Shown here one piece after another: positions 43,393-54,796 of a DNA stretch of 64,000 nt. The DNA comes from Brachionus plicatilis (lineage: Eukaryota > Rotifera > Eurotatoria > Ploima > Brachionidae). Within the stretch, counting starts at the first letter, position 1; each line of letters begins with the position of its first letter. The DNA lies in assembly GCA_010279815.1 (NCBI GenBank), contig QEOQ01000191.1:325441-389440 (forward strand), read 5' to 3'. Position numbers and translations under genes: made by a program. The notes below the pieces were generated by a model, which had not been told where the DNA came from, searched no databases, and was given only the letters and a program-made list of their open reading frames with translations.

Positions 43393-45399
43393 ACAATTTT
43401 TTATCATTTTTTTCGGTTCTTTTGCCCTGAAATTTTCAAATATTTAATTTATTACTAAAAATTTTAACTAAAAATAAAAATAAAATCAAAATATATGTTT
43501 TTAGGAAAAAAAATATTTAAAATTTTTTTTTTTTGATATATGACCCAGCTGGTCCTTTCCTTTTTTCTTAATAATTCTTTAATAATTAAATTTTAACTTT
43601 TTAACTATCTACCATAATTGCAAGTAATCAGTAATCAGCTTATTCTTCTTGGTTAATTTTATTTCCTTATTTGCTTCTTGGGGAACATAAGGTCATTCTT
43701 TGTGGATATAAATAGCATGAAATCAATTCTCCTTAATCGTTCTTGGGCGGGAGGCTGGTTTATTATTTATTTATTTCTTAATCTGTACCGAGCTAATGCT
43801 CATTTAGAATAAGTTTAGAAAATTTTATATTTTTTGTATGGCTTGCTTTGACGGATTGCAGAAATTACTTGTTCATTTCGTCAATTTTGCTTAATTTGAT
43901 ACTAAATTCTGAATTGGATCATTTAACATCTTACAAAATAATAAAATATTCGCTTTTTTATAATTGAGTTTCTTCGGTTGATTAAGAAGTCAAAAAATGT
44001 TAATGCTTTTCTTATTTGTTGTCTGTACCAAGCTAATGCTACTGCAGAATAAAATAAAATATAAAATTAAAATAAAAAATTAAAATAAAAAATAGAAAAA
44101 AAAAATCAATATAAAGTTAAATAGGTTAGAATAAAATGAAATTAAAATGAGATATATTGAAATATAAAGTTGCATATGACACATGTTTAGTCGAAGTTTC
44201 AGGAAAAAAATTAGTTTTTTATGCTACTAATTTAATATTTTAGTTTTATAATTTCATTTTACAGTTATTTAAAAATAATATTCGCGTTTGAAGATATCAC
44301 ATTGATTAAAAAAATAAATATTTTAGTCTAAAAATAAAAACAAAGCAATTTGGTCAGAATAAGAATTTGTAAAATTGCATTAGCAAGTGTGAAAAATATT
44401 TTAAGTGTAAACAAAATAGAGTAATTTGTAATTCAAGATTTGATAGAGAGTTTTATTTTATTTTAATTGTTTTTTATGAAAATATATTAATTTTTCATTA
44501 AATATCTTTAAATTCAAAAAGGCTAGTATTGTTTTTTTTTTCAAGGAACTTTGTCTTGACTTTCAAAGCCTAAAGATGAAAATTCTTTAGATCAACATTT
44601 TGAAAAAATACAAATTTTTACATAAATATTACAGAATAGGTTTGCTTCTTAAATTTCATATGAGAGCAAGATTTTTAAAAAAAAATATTTGATGAAATTT
44701 TTTGAATGTAAATTTAAATTAAAAAACTTTCAGTAAAAATATCTAGATACCAGTAAAACTTTACTAGAAAGAATCTAGTAAAGTATCGAAATTAAGCAAT
44801 TTAAATAATAATAAAAAGCCAAAATAGTATTAATCATCATAGAAAAAAAAATGTTTAAATAAAAATTAATAAAGCAAGATCTTTAAGATAACACTATCTG
44901 CGTTTAATAAATAGGATGTTTTTATCATATTTTTTGGAGCTAGAAAATTTGTTTTATCTTTTAATGAAAACAATTAAAAAAATTTGGAGAATCATTTTTG
45001 TATCCTAATTCAAATTAGCAGATTTTTTAACTGACGCTATCGAGGAGACTGTAGGGTTAAGAACACTTTCAATTTTTTAATTTAATAAGATAAAATTTTC
45101 AGACAAAATTTCAAAATACTCTCCGTTTTTACCACATAAAATTAAATTCAATCTCCAATTTTTACAACAAGTTGAGATAAACTCAGTACAATTAAACTGA
45201 GATAATTAAAAATTTTAGAAAAATCAAAAAATTCGAAAATGTTCTGATACTGCCACGTCATTTTTTAAACTAAAATCTTACATTCAAAAAATTTTATAAG
45301 CAAGCAAATAATTATCAAATATTTACAAAAAAAATTTCCTCAACAAAAGGATTTTTTTGTTCACTCAAACTCTAATTTAAGACCAGTATTATTTAATTA
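43393..45399. other. Spacer with two LINE-like 3' tails
   Basis: CTGTACCGAGCTAATGCTC...AGAATAAG (43780-43812) and CTGTACCAAGCTAATGCTA...AGAATAAAATAAAAT (44024-44060) are related, and the second runs into an (AAATAAAAT)-type tail, as 3' ends of non-LTR elements do. A weaker third copy is near 52335. Otherwise A/T-rich without genes. Confidence 0.45.
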
Positions 45400-45763
45400 A
45401 AAGGATATGGGGCAATATGCCAAAAAAATGAAATTTAGGATATTTTCTTAAATATCTTAAGCTCAAAGTTATAATTGATATTATACTACAAATGGTCATT
45501 TCTAGATCAATTTTTAAGATTTTTTTTAAAAAGTCAAAATAAGAATAGCAATTAAAAAAAATGTAAGTTTGATCATTTAATTATGAAATTAATTTTATAG
45601 CCCTTAGAATTTTAACTAAATAATTTAAGCTCTAAAGCTTAAATAAATATTTTTAGAAAGTTCCGATTATCGAATTTTTGATATTTTTGAGTTGAGCTCG
45701 TCAACATTTTTAAGAAAATATCCTAAATTTCAAATTTTTTTTGCATATTGCCCCATATCCTTT
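45400..45763. mobile_element. MITE with AAAGGATATGGGGC ends
   Basis: AAAGGATATGGGGCAATATGC at the left and GCATATTGCCCCATATCCTTT at the right are perfect 21-bp inverted repeats; the arms continue (TTTAGGATATTTTCTTAA) to about 60 bp. Length 364 bp; non-coding; superfamily unknown. Confidence 0.9.
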
Positions 45764-46673
45764 GGTAATGATATTTTAAATGCATTTAAATATTAGAGAT
45801 TTTTAATGCGTGGGCTGAAATTGAAGCTTTGCCTGTCGTAAATGCGTTTGAAAATATCCCAAATTATTTATCATACAAATAAATAAATTAGTTTTTTGAT
45901 CAAATGCAATGAAAATTTTCTTAATAAAAACGCGATGATGCAGGTTATTTTATGATTCAGTTCCCTTTTTCCTTAGTCAGTTTAATATTGCTTTTTAAAA
46001 ATTAAAGATAATTGAAATATGATATGTTAAATTCTGATAATTATATTTATTCTTTTTTTGACGCAATTATTCCAAAAAAAAAATCAAATTTTGTTTATTT
46101 GAACAAATTGTTTATTAAAAATAAAAAATAAATATTTTATTTAGCTAATTAGTGTTATAAAAGATTTTCTACTCAATTATTCATCGAATTCTATACTCTA
46201 AAACAAAAGTCGAATAAATAACATCCTTAAATGCCTAGAATCTGTTATCTCTTTCGAACCACAAAATTAAAAAGTTTACTATGTAAACAATTTTAAAGTC
46301 TCATTTCATTTGAATTTCGGGAAAAAAAAATAATTCTCACTCATTCTATTTCCATTCTTTAAAACAATCTCCTATCTAGATTTGAAAAAAATTCAATCTG
46401 AGTCAAAAATAAAGATAATCGTATCAAAATCAAATTTGAGCTTCTAGCCTACATGATTACTTTTTTTTTTTCAATTCAATCGCCTCTCAAACCATCAAGA
46501 ACAATATCAAATTTTTAATTATAAATAAATGTAAATATTTCTTCATATTAACTGATTAAAATAAATTTTTATTCATTTTATCTAAACGCAATATTGTTAT
46601 ATCATCACCCTTGAAATGTTCATTTTTTTCATCTAAAAACCGATAAAATTTTTCCATTATTTTTCAATCCAAA
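45764..46673. other. 5' flank of the methuselah-like receptor gene
   Basis: A/T-rich; should contain the promoter of the gene starting at 46674. No distinct element or other gene seen. Confidence 0.5.
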
Positions 46674-48557
46674 ATGCTTTTCACCATCATCCTTCTTTGC
46701 TTGTTCAGCTTCACTAGGCCCGAATGCAACGACCTGTGTTCAGACAAAGCCCAATACTACCCCAGAAATTGCTTCTGTACCCAGTGCAGCACATTTTCGG
46801 ACTGCTGTCGCGACCAACAAAAGCCGATCACTGAAAAAATTTCCACCAAATACTCATGCAATGCCAGAACAGGCGATTTTTACATCTACACCATTGGTCA
46901 GTGCCAACAAACGTTCACAGATGAACAAACAATTAAAAATTGTGAAACGCCTGACTCGGACTTTATCTATCAAGTTCCAGTTTATACAAATAAAAATGTC
47001 TACAAAAACATCTACTGCGCCAAATGCAATTTGGACTCCATTGACACCAATGACTTGACCATGTTCGAGGTAACATACAATCTGACCAAATTTCCCTTCG
47101 AAGTAGATGAGGCTCTTTTGAAAAAAATTTTGTCCGGTCAAGAAAAACATGTTAACTTGAATATAAAGGCACCAGATCACATACCAAGTCCGCGCAACTG
47201 CTTGCCAACAGTTCACACATGTCCAAGTAACTACACCAACCAGTCAGTTGTCAATCAATGCCATTCATTTACAGCCGTACGCTACGACATGGATGGAATA
47301 GCTTACAAAAATGAACACTGTGCTGCCTGTCATGGCGTCTTCAAATTGGATTGCTACATAGGGTCCATTCGAAAATTGTATCTGACCAGTCTTCAGCTTT
47401 TGTTTGACTTGACAGACTTGAGCAATGAAGTGGTCATCAAATATGATGTTCAGGTCAACCGACAGTCCGCTTTGAACCAGTCGATTCGTGTCAACAAAAT
47501 ATCGGAGTTTAATGACGACTGCAACACTGAACTCACCCAGGACAAAATAAAAAAATACTTGACCATATCCGGAAATTCTATTTCAATAGCCAGTCTTATT
47601 TGCCTGCTTTTTTTCTACTTCAGAAACAAAGTATTGAGAAATTTTGCCGGAAAAATTCTCATCAATCTAAGTCTTTCATTGCTTTTTTCGCAGCTTTTTT
47701 TCATGATATCGGTCTACTTTACCGAATCGTATGTGGAAAAAAAAATGACCCACAAATCATGTGCCTTGCCGGACATGGTGAACAAATTCGAGAATGCATC
47801 AAGTTTACTAGGAGCAATAGGCCACATTTTTCCATGCTACCTGATGAGCTTTTTGACCCACTATTTCTATCTAACCTTTTTTGTCTGGTCTAACATCATG
47901 GCATTTGATTTGTTCAAAATGTTCTCCAATTCGTCGAGGCTGTCGACCAGCGACGCCAACAGCTTGTTCCTCAAGTACTCGCTGTTCTCGTGGCTCTTGC
48001 CGCTAGTCTTTATCCTGGCCCTGAATTTGAAAAACCAAAAAAGTCTGACCTATGGCTTCAAGCTTTGCTTTATTTCGTCAAGCTTGGATTTGCTGGTATT
48101 TTTTGTCTTGCCAATTTGTGTAATCCTGGTACTCAACACCATTTTCATGATAATTAGTGTACGCTCTATCAAAAAAATAGATAAGATAAGCAAAAAATAT
48201 TTGAAGAGTGAGGCGTCAAGTGTGTGCAATAGTGGCAAGCAAGAAAACAAGGCGAACGGCGCTCAGAACGAGAACGCTAACCAAAGACTGGTTTTGTTTG
48301 TGAAAATATTTGTCCTTACTGGCTTGACTTGGACCATTGGCATTGTGAGCTCGCTGATGAATGACAAATACTCGTTTATATGGTACGTCTACATTGTGTT
48401 CAATTCTTTCCAAGGTCTTTTCATTTTTTGTTCGTATGCATTCAATCGAAATCCAAGATCCAATCTTAGATCGAGTATGCTTCGCACTGTCACCAGTATG
48501 TTGTCGAAAAGAAGCTCGACAAAAAATTCATCGTCAACTCAACAGACAGAGGGCTAA
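46674..48557 (+). CDS. Methuselah/adhesion-type class B G-protein coupled receptor
   Basis: Single-exon 627-residue plasma-membrane receptor. Signal peptide at residues 1-17 (MLFTIILLCLFSFTRPE). The Cys-rich ectodomain (18-290) opens with CNDLCSDKAQYY and CSTFSDCCRDQQ, resembling a somatomedin-B-like knot, and has further paired cysteines (YCAKCN, HCAACHG) and many N-glycosylation sites. Seven membrane segments run from about 295 to 590: TM1 ISIASLICLLFFYF, TM6 LVLFVKIFVLTGLTWTIGIV and TM7 WYVYIVFNSFQGLFIFCSYA; TM6 and TM7 are typical of methuselah-like and adhesion receptors. No GPS cleavage motif is evident, which favours a methuselah-like type. The tail is Ser/Thr-rich. An AATAAA follows at 48608. 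Higher GC than its flanks supports it as functional. Ligand unknown. Confidence 0.9.
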   Translation: MLFTIILLCLFSFTRPECNDLCSDKAQYYPRNCFCTQCSTFSDCCRDQQKPITEKISTKYSCNARTGDFYIYTIGQCQQTFTDEQTIKNCETPDSDFIYQVPVYTNKNVYKNIYCAKCNLDSIDTNDLTMFEVTYNLTKFPFEVDEALLKKILSGQEKHVNLNIKAPDHIPSPRNCLPTVHTCPSNYTNQSVVNQCHSFTAVRYDMDGIAYKNEHCAACHGVFKLDCYIGSIRKLYLTSLQLLFDLTDLSNEVVIKYDVQVNRQSALNQSIRVNKISEFNDDCNTELTQDKIKKYLTISGNSISIASLICLLFFYFRNKVLRNFAGKILINLSLSLLFSQLFFMISVYFTESYVEKKMTHKSCALPDMVNKFENASSLLGAIGHIFPCYLMSFLTHYFYLTFFVWSNIMAFDLFKMFSNSSRLSTSDANSLFLKYSLFSWLLPLVFILALNLKNQKSLTYGFKLCFISSSLDLLVFFVLPICVILVLNTIFMIISVRSIKKIDKISKKYLKSEASSVCNSGKQENKANGAQNENANQRLVLFVKIFVLTGLTWTIGIVSSLMNDKYSFIWYVYIVFNSFQGLFIFCSYAFNRNPRSNLRSSMLRTVTSMLSKRSSTKNSSSTQQTEG

Positions 48558-51460
48558 TTTTTTTTTTTTTTTTTTTGATATCTATTGTGTTTATTAAATG
48601 TTTTTTAAATAAATTTTAGATTTTTTGAGAATTTTGTTTTCGTATCTTTGGTCAATTGTCAGGAATGAAATTAATGACCATTAAGAAGAAAATTTAGAAG
48701 AATTAGGCTGGAAAAATATACAATTTATAATTTATTTATTATCCTGGTTTTTTTTTGTTATCTCGAAATTGATTTTCTAACTATTCCAAAAATTTTATAA
48801 GAATTTTGTAAATTTTTTTCGATTTTTAAGTAAATTAATATGAAAAAAAAAATATTTAAAGTTTGGATTACTCGAATTTTTCTCCAAAAATTCCAATTTT
48901 TGTCTTTGATTCTATTAAATTCTAATTTTACTGATCAGACTTGCTCTTGTTACTCTAGACCAGTTTTAGTTAGGGAATAATTTTCTTAAGTAAGAAAACG
49001 ATCTTTTTTTTACTTATCAAAAGGATTTAATTTTCAACGGGATAATTTTTTCGGAATGAAAAAAAACGGGATGATTGTACTATTTGCCGAATCCCTTAAA
49101 ATTGTAAAATAAATTTTCAGTTTTCAAGGATCTTTTGGAAATTTCAAAAAATTAACGATTTTCATTTTTTATTTTCATTAAGTATTTTGAATTTGTAAGA
49201 ATTAGAAGATAAATTAAGTATGTGATTTAAATTAAACTTAAATTCGAGTTAGATTAATTTAATTTTTTTTCAAATTCAAAATAAATTTGAAAACATGTCA
49301 AAGTTTTATCATGTATTAAAAATTTATTTAATAATAAAATATTTAGCAATAAATAGGAAAATAGGCAAAGAATTTTTGAGATCAATTTTGAAAATCATGA
49401 TCAAAAATGTAAATAGTAATGGCCATAAGAATGGAAAGATAAAAATTTTTAATCATGAAAGAATAAAATTTTATTAGTGACATTTTTATGTCCAAATTTG
49501 ACAGCATAAGTCGTAAATAATACATAAAAAAAAATTTACATTCAAAAATTAATTCAAAAATGATTGAATTTTTTATTAATCTCTGTTGATACGTTCAACG
49601 ATATGTGATAAAAATGAAATATTAGTCAATGAGTGTTTTATTTAATTAAAAAATTTGAAATAAAGGGCTATTAAATTTCGTTAAAAATCAATTTTATTTT
49701 TTAAATCAAGTCTGATTTTAAAGCCAAGGAGTGTATTGTTAGAATTCTTCCCAAAAATAATTTAACTTCCTGTTTCAGCGATTTTTTTGCTTTTAAAATT
49801 GCGAAATTATTGCCCCGATAATTTAAAACAATTCAAGACATTTCACAAAAATTTTGAAAAGTAGTAAAACTATAAATCTCATTACTCAAATACTTAATGA
49901 AATCTTTTTGAAAAAAATCTGATATTATCGATAAAATCATCAATTCGAACTTTGAATTAGAATTATTTTCGAAATCAGCATCATTCTTTCTTTGCCTCTC
50001 AATTTCAATTTATATCTCTTATTTTTTTTCTTACATAAAATCAAGCATGAATTGTCTTTTAAAAATTATTTTTAAATCATTCAGATCAATATTTATTTTG
50101 ATACATAAAAAAAATGAATTTTATCTAAAAAATTTTTACCTATTATTTACATGCTTTGTTTAATAAAAAATTTAAAAAACCTTTAGAAATTTTCAATCTG
50201 ACATTTTGTCATAACCTCTTTGTTCTGAAAAAAAATAATTAATTATTTTTTTGATCTTTGGTCGCTCTTTTTTCTAGAGGCTGATATTCAATTCAAAAAA
50301 CACCTTTAAGCTTAAACAACCAGACATTGAAAGAATATAAAAATTTGAAATTTAAAAAAAATTCTTTTTGATGCATCAATTGATAATACTTCTTCAATTA
50401 AAAGAATATAATACTTCTACTTCTTCTTTAATATTGATAATACTTCTTCAATTTTCTGTCTAAAAATAATTTTTAGTCAGAAAAATATTCTAATACATGT
50501 TATGTTCTATTGTGTTTTATAAAAATTTTAAATACAATTTTGCAAATGTATTGAAAATGTGCGATGGTTGAGATGTATTTTATTTTAGAAATATTTGGAG
50601 AAATTTTTGCTATGTCGCTCTATTGAAATTAAATTTAGTGTTTCAAACATAGATTATTTAGTTTTAGATAATTTTTTAAGATTTTTTTTTTTTAGAAATT
50701 TTAATGAGAGATTAATTAATCATTAATTTATTCAAATTAAGTAAAAATTAAGCTCTTATTGTTAAACAACTCAGATTAAAAATTATACAATAAAATTTTT
50801 AGATTTTTCTTAAATTTCAAAAAAAAAATGGCTAATGGCTAAAATTTAAAAAACTTCAATTTTCCCTTGATCACATTGCTTTTAAGAAATCTCGAGGAGC
50901 ACTACGTTTTAACATTTGAATAATAATTTTTTTTAATATCTTTTTCAGTTCAATTCATTATGAAGTTTAAAACTTAAAATCGGGTCAATTTGACCGCCAG
51001 GCTTTCAAGTGTTGGATTAGTGATCAAATTTTCCCAATCTGAACTCATTTTTTAACTTTAAATCAATTTCTTTTCTAATTTTTAATATTTTCCCCACAAT
51101 TTTCCTTATTAACTATTATGTTTTTTTAATTTATCAATTTTAAATGTAATTGATTAACGGCCTAATGAAAACTTAAATTTTTCAAATTCAAGACAATTTG
51201 TAAAGTTAATTTTTTGTTTTAAATTTAAAAAAAAATTGAAGAAGAGTGCAAACCTCGTATCCAAATCCTTTAACATAGCGATTCGTAAATTTTTTTCCCT
51301 ATCTTTTTAGCACGGAAAAAAAAAAGAAGTTTTATTTATAGTATGTTAATAATAATAATTAATAATTAATAATTATTTTTAAAAAATCAAATTTTGAAAA
51401 TTTTCACAAAGAAGTCTTTTTGAAAATAAAAATTTTTACAAATTAAAACTTAACTGGTGA
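48558..51460. other. AT-rich gene desert
   Basis: After the receptor's 3' UTR, almost 3 kb without recognisable coding sequence on either strand. A TTGATAATACTTCTTCAATT repetition lies near 50380-50460. Confidence 0.5.
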
Positions 51461-51641
51461 TGTCGGTTTTTTAAAATCCTAGAAGTTTTTATCGATTTTG
51501 ATAACCGAATTTATTTTTAAACCGGTTTTGATAACAGGTTACAGTTTCAAACCGGTATTGATAACCGGTTTCATTTATTGACTGATTTTTAAAAACCGGT
51601 CAGGTTTCTAACCGGTCGACCAACCCTATGGTATCCAAACC
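51461..51641. repeat. Element remnant rich in AACCGGT words
   Basis: AACCGGT/ACCGGTT occurs about six times in under 160 bp, mixed with TTGATAACCGG. It ends GACCGGTTAGAAACC-like sequence read on the minus strand, with TAGGGTTGGTCGACCGGT at the right edge. This is the look of subterminal transposase sites of a non-autonomous DNA transposon; the left end is not found. Confidence 0.55.
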
Positions 51642-51757
51642 AATTTTAGTTAAAAAGTAGGGAAAAAAGTGAAGACTGGTAAACACTAGAAAAATGACGG
51701 CGGATGGGGCGTCTACGTGCGCCACTACTTGGAGACTCAAGTCTCCCACAGCATTTA

Positions 51758-51778
51758 TACTACTACTACTACTACTAC
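51758..51778 (+). repeat. (TAC)n microsatellite
   Basis: Seven consecutive TAC units directly before a half copy of the TGACATGTCA element. Confidence 0.9.
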
Positions 51779-52000
51779 ATGTCACTAAAAAATTTAATGA
51801 CATGTCAGTAAATTCGGATAATTACGTTAATATAAATTGGCTTTTGAATATATATTTGCTTATGGCATTGTGAATAATAACGTAATTGCTCGATTTTAAC
51901 GACATGTCGTTATATATGGGTATCCAAATTTAACGACAGGGTCTTATAGCATTAAAAAAATTATTTAACGACATGTCGCTAAATTGGAGCAAATACGTTA
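51777..52000. mobile_element. TGACATGTCA family: one half copy and one mini copy
   Basis: 51777-51828 is a right end only (TGACATGTCAGTAAATTCGGATAATTACGTTA). 51878-52000 is a full short copy: ATAACGTAATTGCTCGATTT...AACGACATGTCGTTA at the left and TAACGACATGTCGC...GAGCAAATACGTTA at the right. Here the palindrome is ACGACATGTCGT. Confidence 0.75.
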
Positions 52001-52025
52001 GTACAAAAAAACATAAACAAAATAT

Positions 52026-52283
52026 AAAAAATGCCAAAGCCTAAGTTCTGATGGGCCAAAACTTGTTGTGTACATTGTAGCAACTGATAAATCTTGTGTA
52101 CCACCACTTCAAGTTGAGTTTGATATTTAATGTAATATCCTAATATCACAATTTTCCGAGTTTTTGCAGATTTATGCAGATTTTTTCAGAATCAGTTTAA
52201 TGGTGGTACAGAGGATATATCAGTTGCTACAATTTACAGAACATTTTTGGTCCTTAAGATCATATTAAGCTTTGGCTTTTTTT
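52026..52283. mobile_element. Foldback MITE with GCCAAAGC ends
   Basis: Arms of about 80 bp pair imperfectly: AAAAATGCCAAAGCCTAAG...ATTGTAGCAACTGATA...TGTACCACCA at the left, and TGGTGGTACA...TATCAGTTGCTACAAT...AGCTTTGGCTTTTTTT at the right. Non-coding. Confidence 0.85.
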
Positions 52284-52773
52284 GTATTTTTGTTTTTAAT
52301 TTTTGTAACTAAATTCACAATGCTTTTGTTGTCTATTTTAAGTTAATGCTCTTTAGAATTAAAAAAAATTAAAATAAAATTTAAATTTAATATAGTAAGA
52401 CGGCCTAACCGGGTAAACTATTTTTTTGATAATTTTCCTAGACTCAGTAACGATAGAAAACGCGAAATTTTTGGATCACCCGGTTAGTTGCTGGGGTTAA
52501 TGGGATGAGAGGTAATTCGATTAATCTTGTTAACCCATTTGGCCAATTTTTTCAGCCGGTTAGCCCTGAGAATCACACAGATGGGGTGGTCATGTATTTT
52601 TACAAGGGTTAATATGAGTTAAATGAGTTATTTTCAAGGTTTATTTTGTGAATTTTGGCAGTGATTGGGTGAATTGTGGTCCTATAGGGGTGATACTTCA
52701 TTACCGAATTGGCCCAAAAATTCACCCCTTTAAAAAATCAAGAAAAAAAAAAGAAGAAAAAGTGAGTTAAAAA
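52284..52773. other. Spacer with a patch of higher GC
   Basis: 52395-52740 is clearly less A/T-rich than its surroundings and contains GGTTAACCC- and ACCCGGTTAG-like words, but no frame with a family motif and no clear inverted ends. Possibly an old element. Confidence 0.4.
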
Positions 52774-53038
52774 CAGACTTGTTTTTGAGTCACAAGTCTT
52801 AAGTCATGTCAAGTCAATGATTTAATAAATCCATATTTGATACCAATAAAGTAGTTGCTTTCAAATTCTTGGCTGTTAATCTTGACCTATTTGGTCTGTT
52901 AATGTAATCAGATTTAGAAAAAAATTATTTCAACTGGTCCTGATGAAGCAGGTATTGATAAAAAATTTTTTGCAAGTCATAACTTTTACTTAAATTTTTG
53001 TGACTTAGACTTAAAACTGTGACTTATAAACAAGTCTG
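52774..53038. mobile_element. Non-autonomous hAT-type MITE, second family member
   Basis: Ends CAGACTTGTTT / AAACAAGTCTG; 8-bp duplication GTTAAAAA at 52766-52773 and 53039-53046. Interior ends share GAGTCACAAGTCTTAAGTC / AAAACTGTGACTTA with the 4542-4892 element (CACAAGTCTCAAGTCAAGTC). 265 bp. Confidence 0.9.
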
Positions 53039-53340
53039 GTTAAAAATTATACAGTGGCATCAGGTAATCGATAAATCTTGACCGGGTTTTTATTCTGTAC
53101 CACTAGTTTGACAACTAATAGGACATAATTATTCAGTGCCAATTATTTATTGAATACATAGAATTAGATATTAGATATAACAGAAAAATATTCAGTGTTT
53201 TACTTTAAACAACAGATAGGGTAGTATGACATCAATTTACGTAATTTTACATCATTTAATGTAAGATTACTTAAAATTACATCAAATGTAGGATGTAATA
53301 AAATGTAAACCAACGTAAAAGTATGTGAAATTAAGTTATT

Positions 53341-54015
53341 TCAAGTCAAACTTAACAAAAATGCAGACGGCAAAAAAAATCCAATTTTTCGTACATAAAT
53401 TTGATTTTTATTAGAGTGCCGATTTGACAAGTGGATTTCTTTCGTAAATTTACTCATGTATTTATTACATTTATTAATTGTAAAATTTTTTTGAAATTCG
53501 AAAATTAAACATGTTAATTCTTCATCATTTTGAGGATCATTTGATCTAATAAATCTTTTTAATTCATTCCAAACCATTTCTATCGGGTTTGGGTCTGGAT
53601 TATTAAAAAATTTTACAATTAATAAATGTAATAATTACATAAGTCGATTAAAAAAAGTTAATAATTCTTAAAATTTAAAAAATTAAATATGTGTTATTTT
53701 TTGTTTTATATGTAATTAATATAGTGTTAGACAAAAATGGCGGATGGTGGGACTGCTAGTTTATTAGAAAAATTAAAAAATTCTCAATTTTCTTTCAAAA
53801 GTTACTTTTTTTTACCTAAATTTACGTAAAAATTAGTAAAAAAAAGTTACATTAACTTTTGGTAAAATATAATCAAATAAATAGAAACTACTTTTTTAAA
53901 AATTTATTAGAAAATAGCAAAAAATTCAATAAACTGAGCTTTTTTTTGGCTATTTCATTTTTACCAATTTTTACGTAAAATTACCAGAAATCCACTTGTC
54001 AAATCGGCATTGTAA
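53341..54015 (-). mobile_element. Tc1/mariner-type relic with transposase C-terminus
   Basis: The minus-strand frame to about 53610 reads NPDPNPIEMVWNELKRFIRS, the region of the third catalytic residue (E of PIE), and stays open to 53341. Inverted ends GCCGATTTGACAAGTGGATTTC (about 53418-53440) and GAAATCCACTTGTCAAATCGGC (about 53989-54010), with TA near both, delimit a short element. The coding frame runs through the left repeat. Related to, but distinct from, the 19630-20788 element. Confidence 0.82.
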
Positions 54016-54212
54016 ATTATTTTTGTTTTTTTACATTTTTTTTAAATTTAATTGTATAATTTTACACAAAATAATGTAATAAACTATAAAAAGAGCTATT
54101 TTTTTGTAATGAAACTAAACTTTCTGAATATTCTATTTTTTATGAATAAAATTCGGCATTTTGAAATTAGACTGGAAGAAACGCCTCTTCACCATTAGAT
54201 ATTCAGGAGATT

Positions 54213-54521
54213 ACAAGCTTCATATTCAATAAAAATAATTAAGAATTTTATGACATCTTGAAGTTTAGGATCCAAAAAAATATTATTAAATATCAAAATA
54301 TCAAAATATAATTTGATCTTATAATCAAATAATATTCAGAGCCTCATTTATTAATTAGCATGTTTGCTTCATTATTTAGCATTCTACAGAGATTTAATCA
54401 AATAACATTCAAAAATTATAAATAAAATATTATTTGATCTGATTTTTTGGATCCTAAGCTTCAAGATATCATAAAATTCTTAATCATTTTTTTTTGATTT
54501 TAAGCTATAAATGAAGCTCTG
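54213..54521. mobile_element. Foldback MITE with AAGCTTCAT ends
   Basis: ACAAGCTTCAT...AATTAAGAATTTTATGACATC...GGATCC at the left is inverted at the right as GGATCC...GATATCATAAAATTCTTAAT...ATGAAGCTCT; arms about 75 bp. Directly at its right edge (54523-54607) is a copy of the TCTGCAAAA-type module. Confidence 0.85.
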
Positions 54522-54796
54522 AAAAAATCTTGATTTTGCAGTAAAATGCACGTCACTAAAAAGTATTTAATTCAACTGCGCAATTTAATTGCAGAGTTTT
54601 TTCTGGTCTATTATTTAGCATGTTTTTTTTAAAGATATAAATCACATCAAAATATCATTTGATCTTTGACCTTTGAAGACCATTAAATAAATTTTTGACT
54701 TTTGACCAACTCTGTCCCAAACTAATCTGGGTTTTTGGGTACCGAATTAGCCATTAAAAGCCAGGACGAAAAATCTAAATTAAATTTTTTATTAAC

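Noticed and set aside
51257..51641. GTATCCAAA on both sides of the AACCGGT-rich region as a 9-bp target duplication
   Set aside because: The bases inside do not form inverted ends at these positions; the match may be chance.
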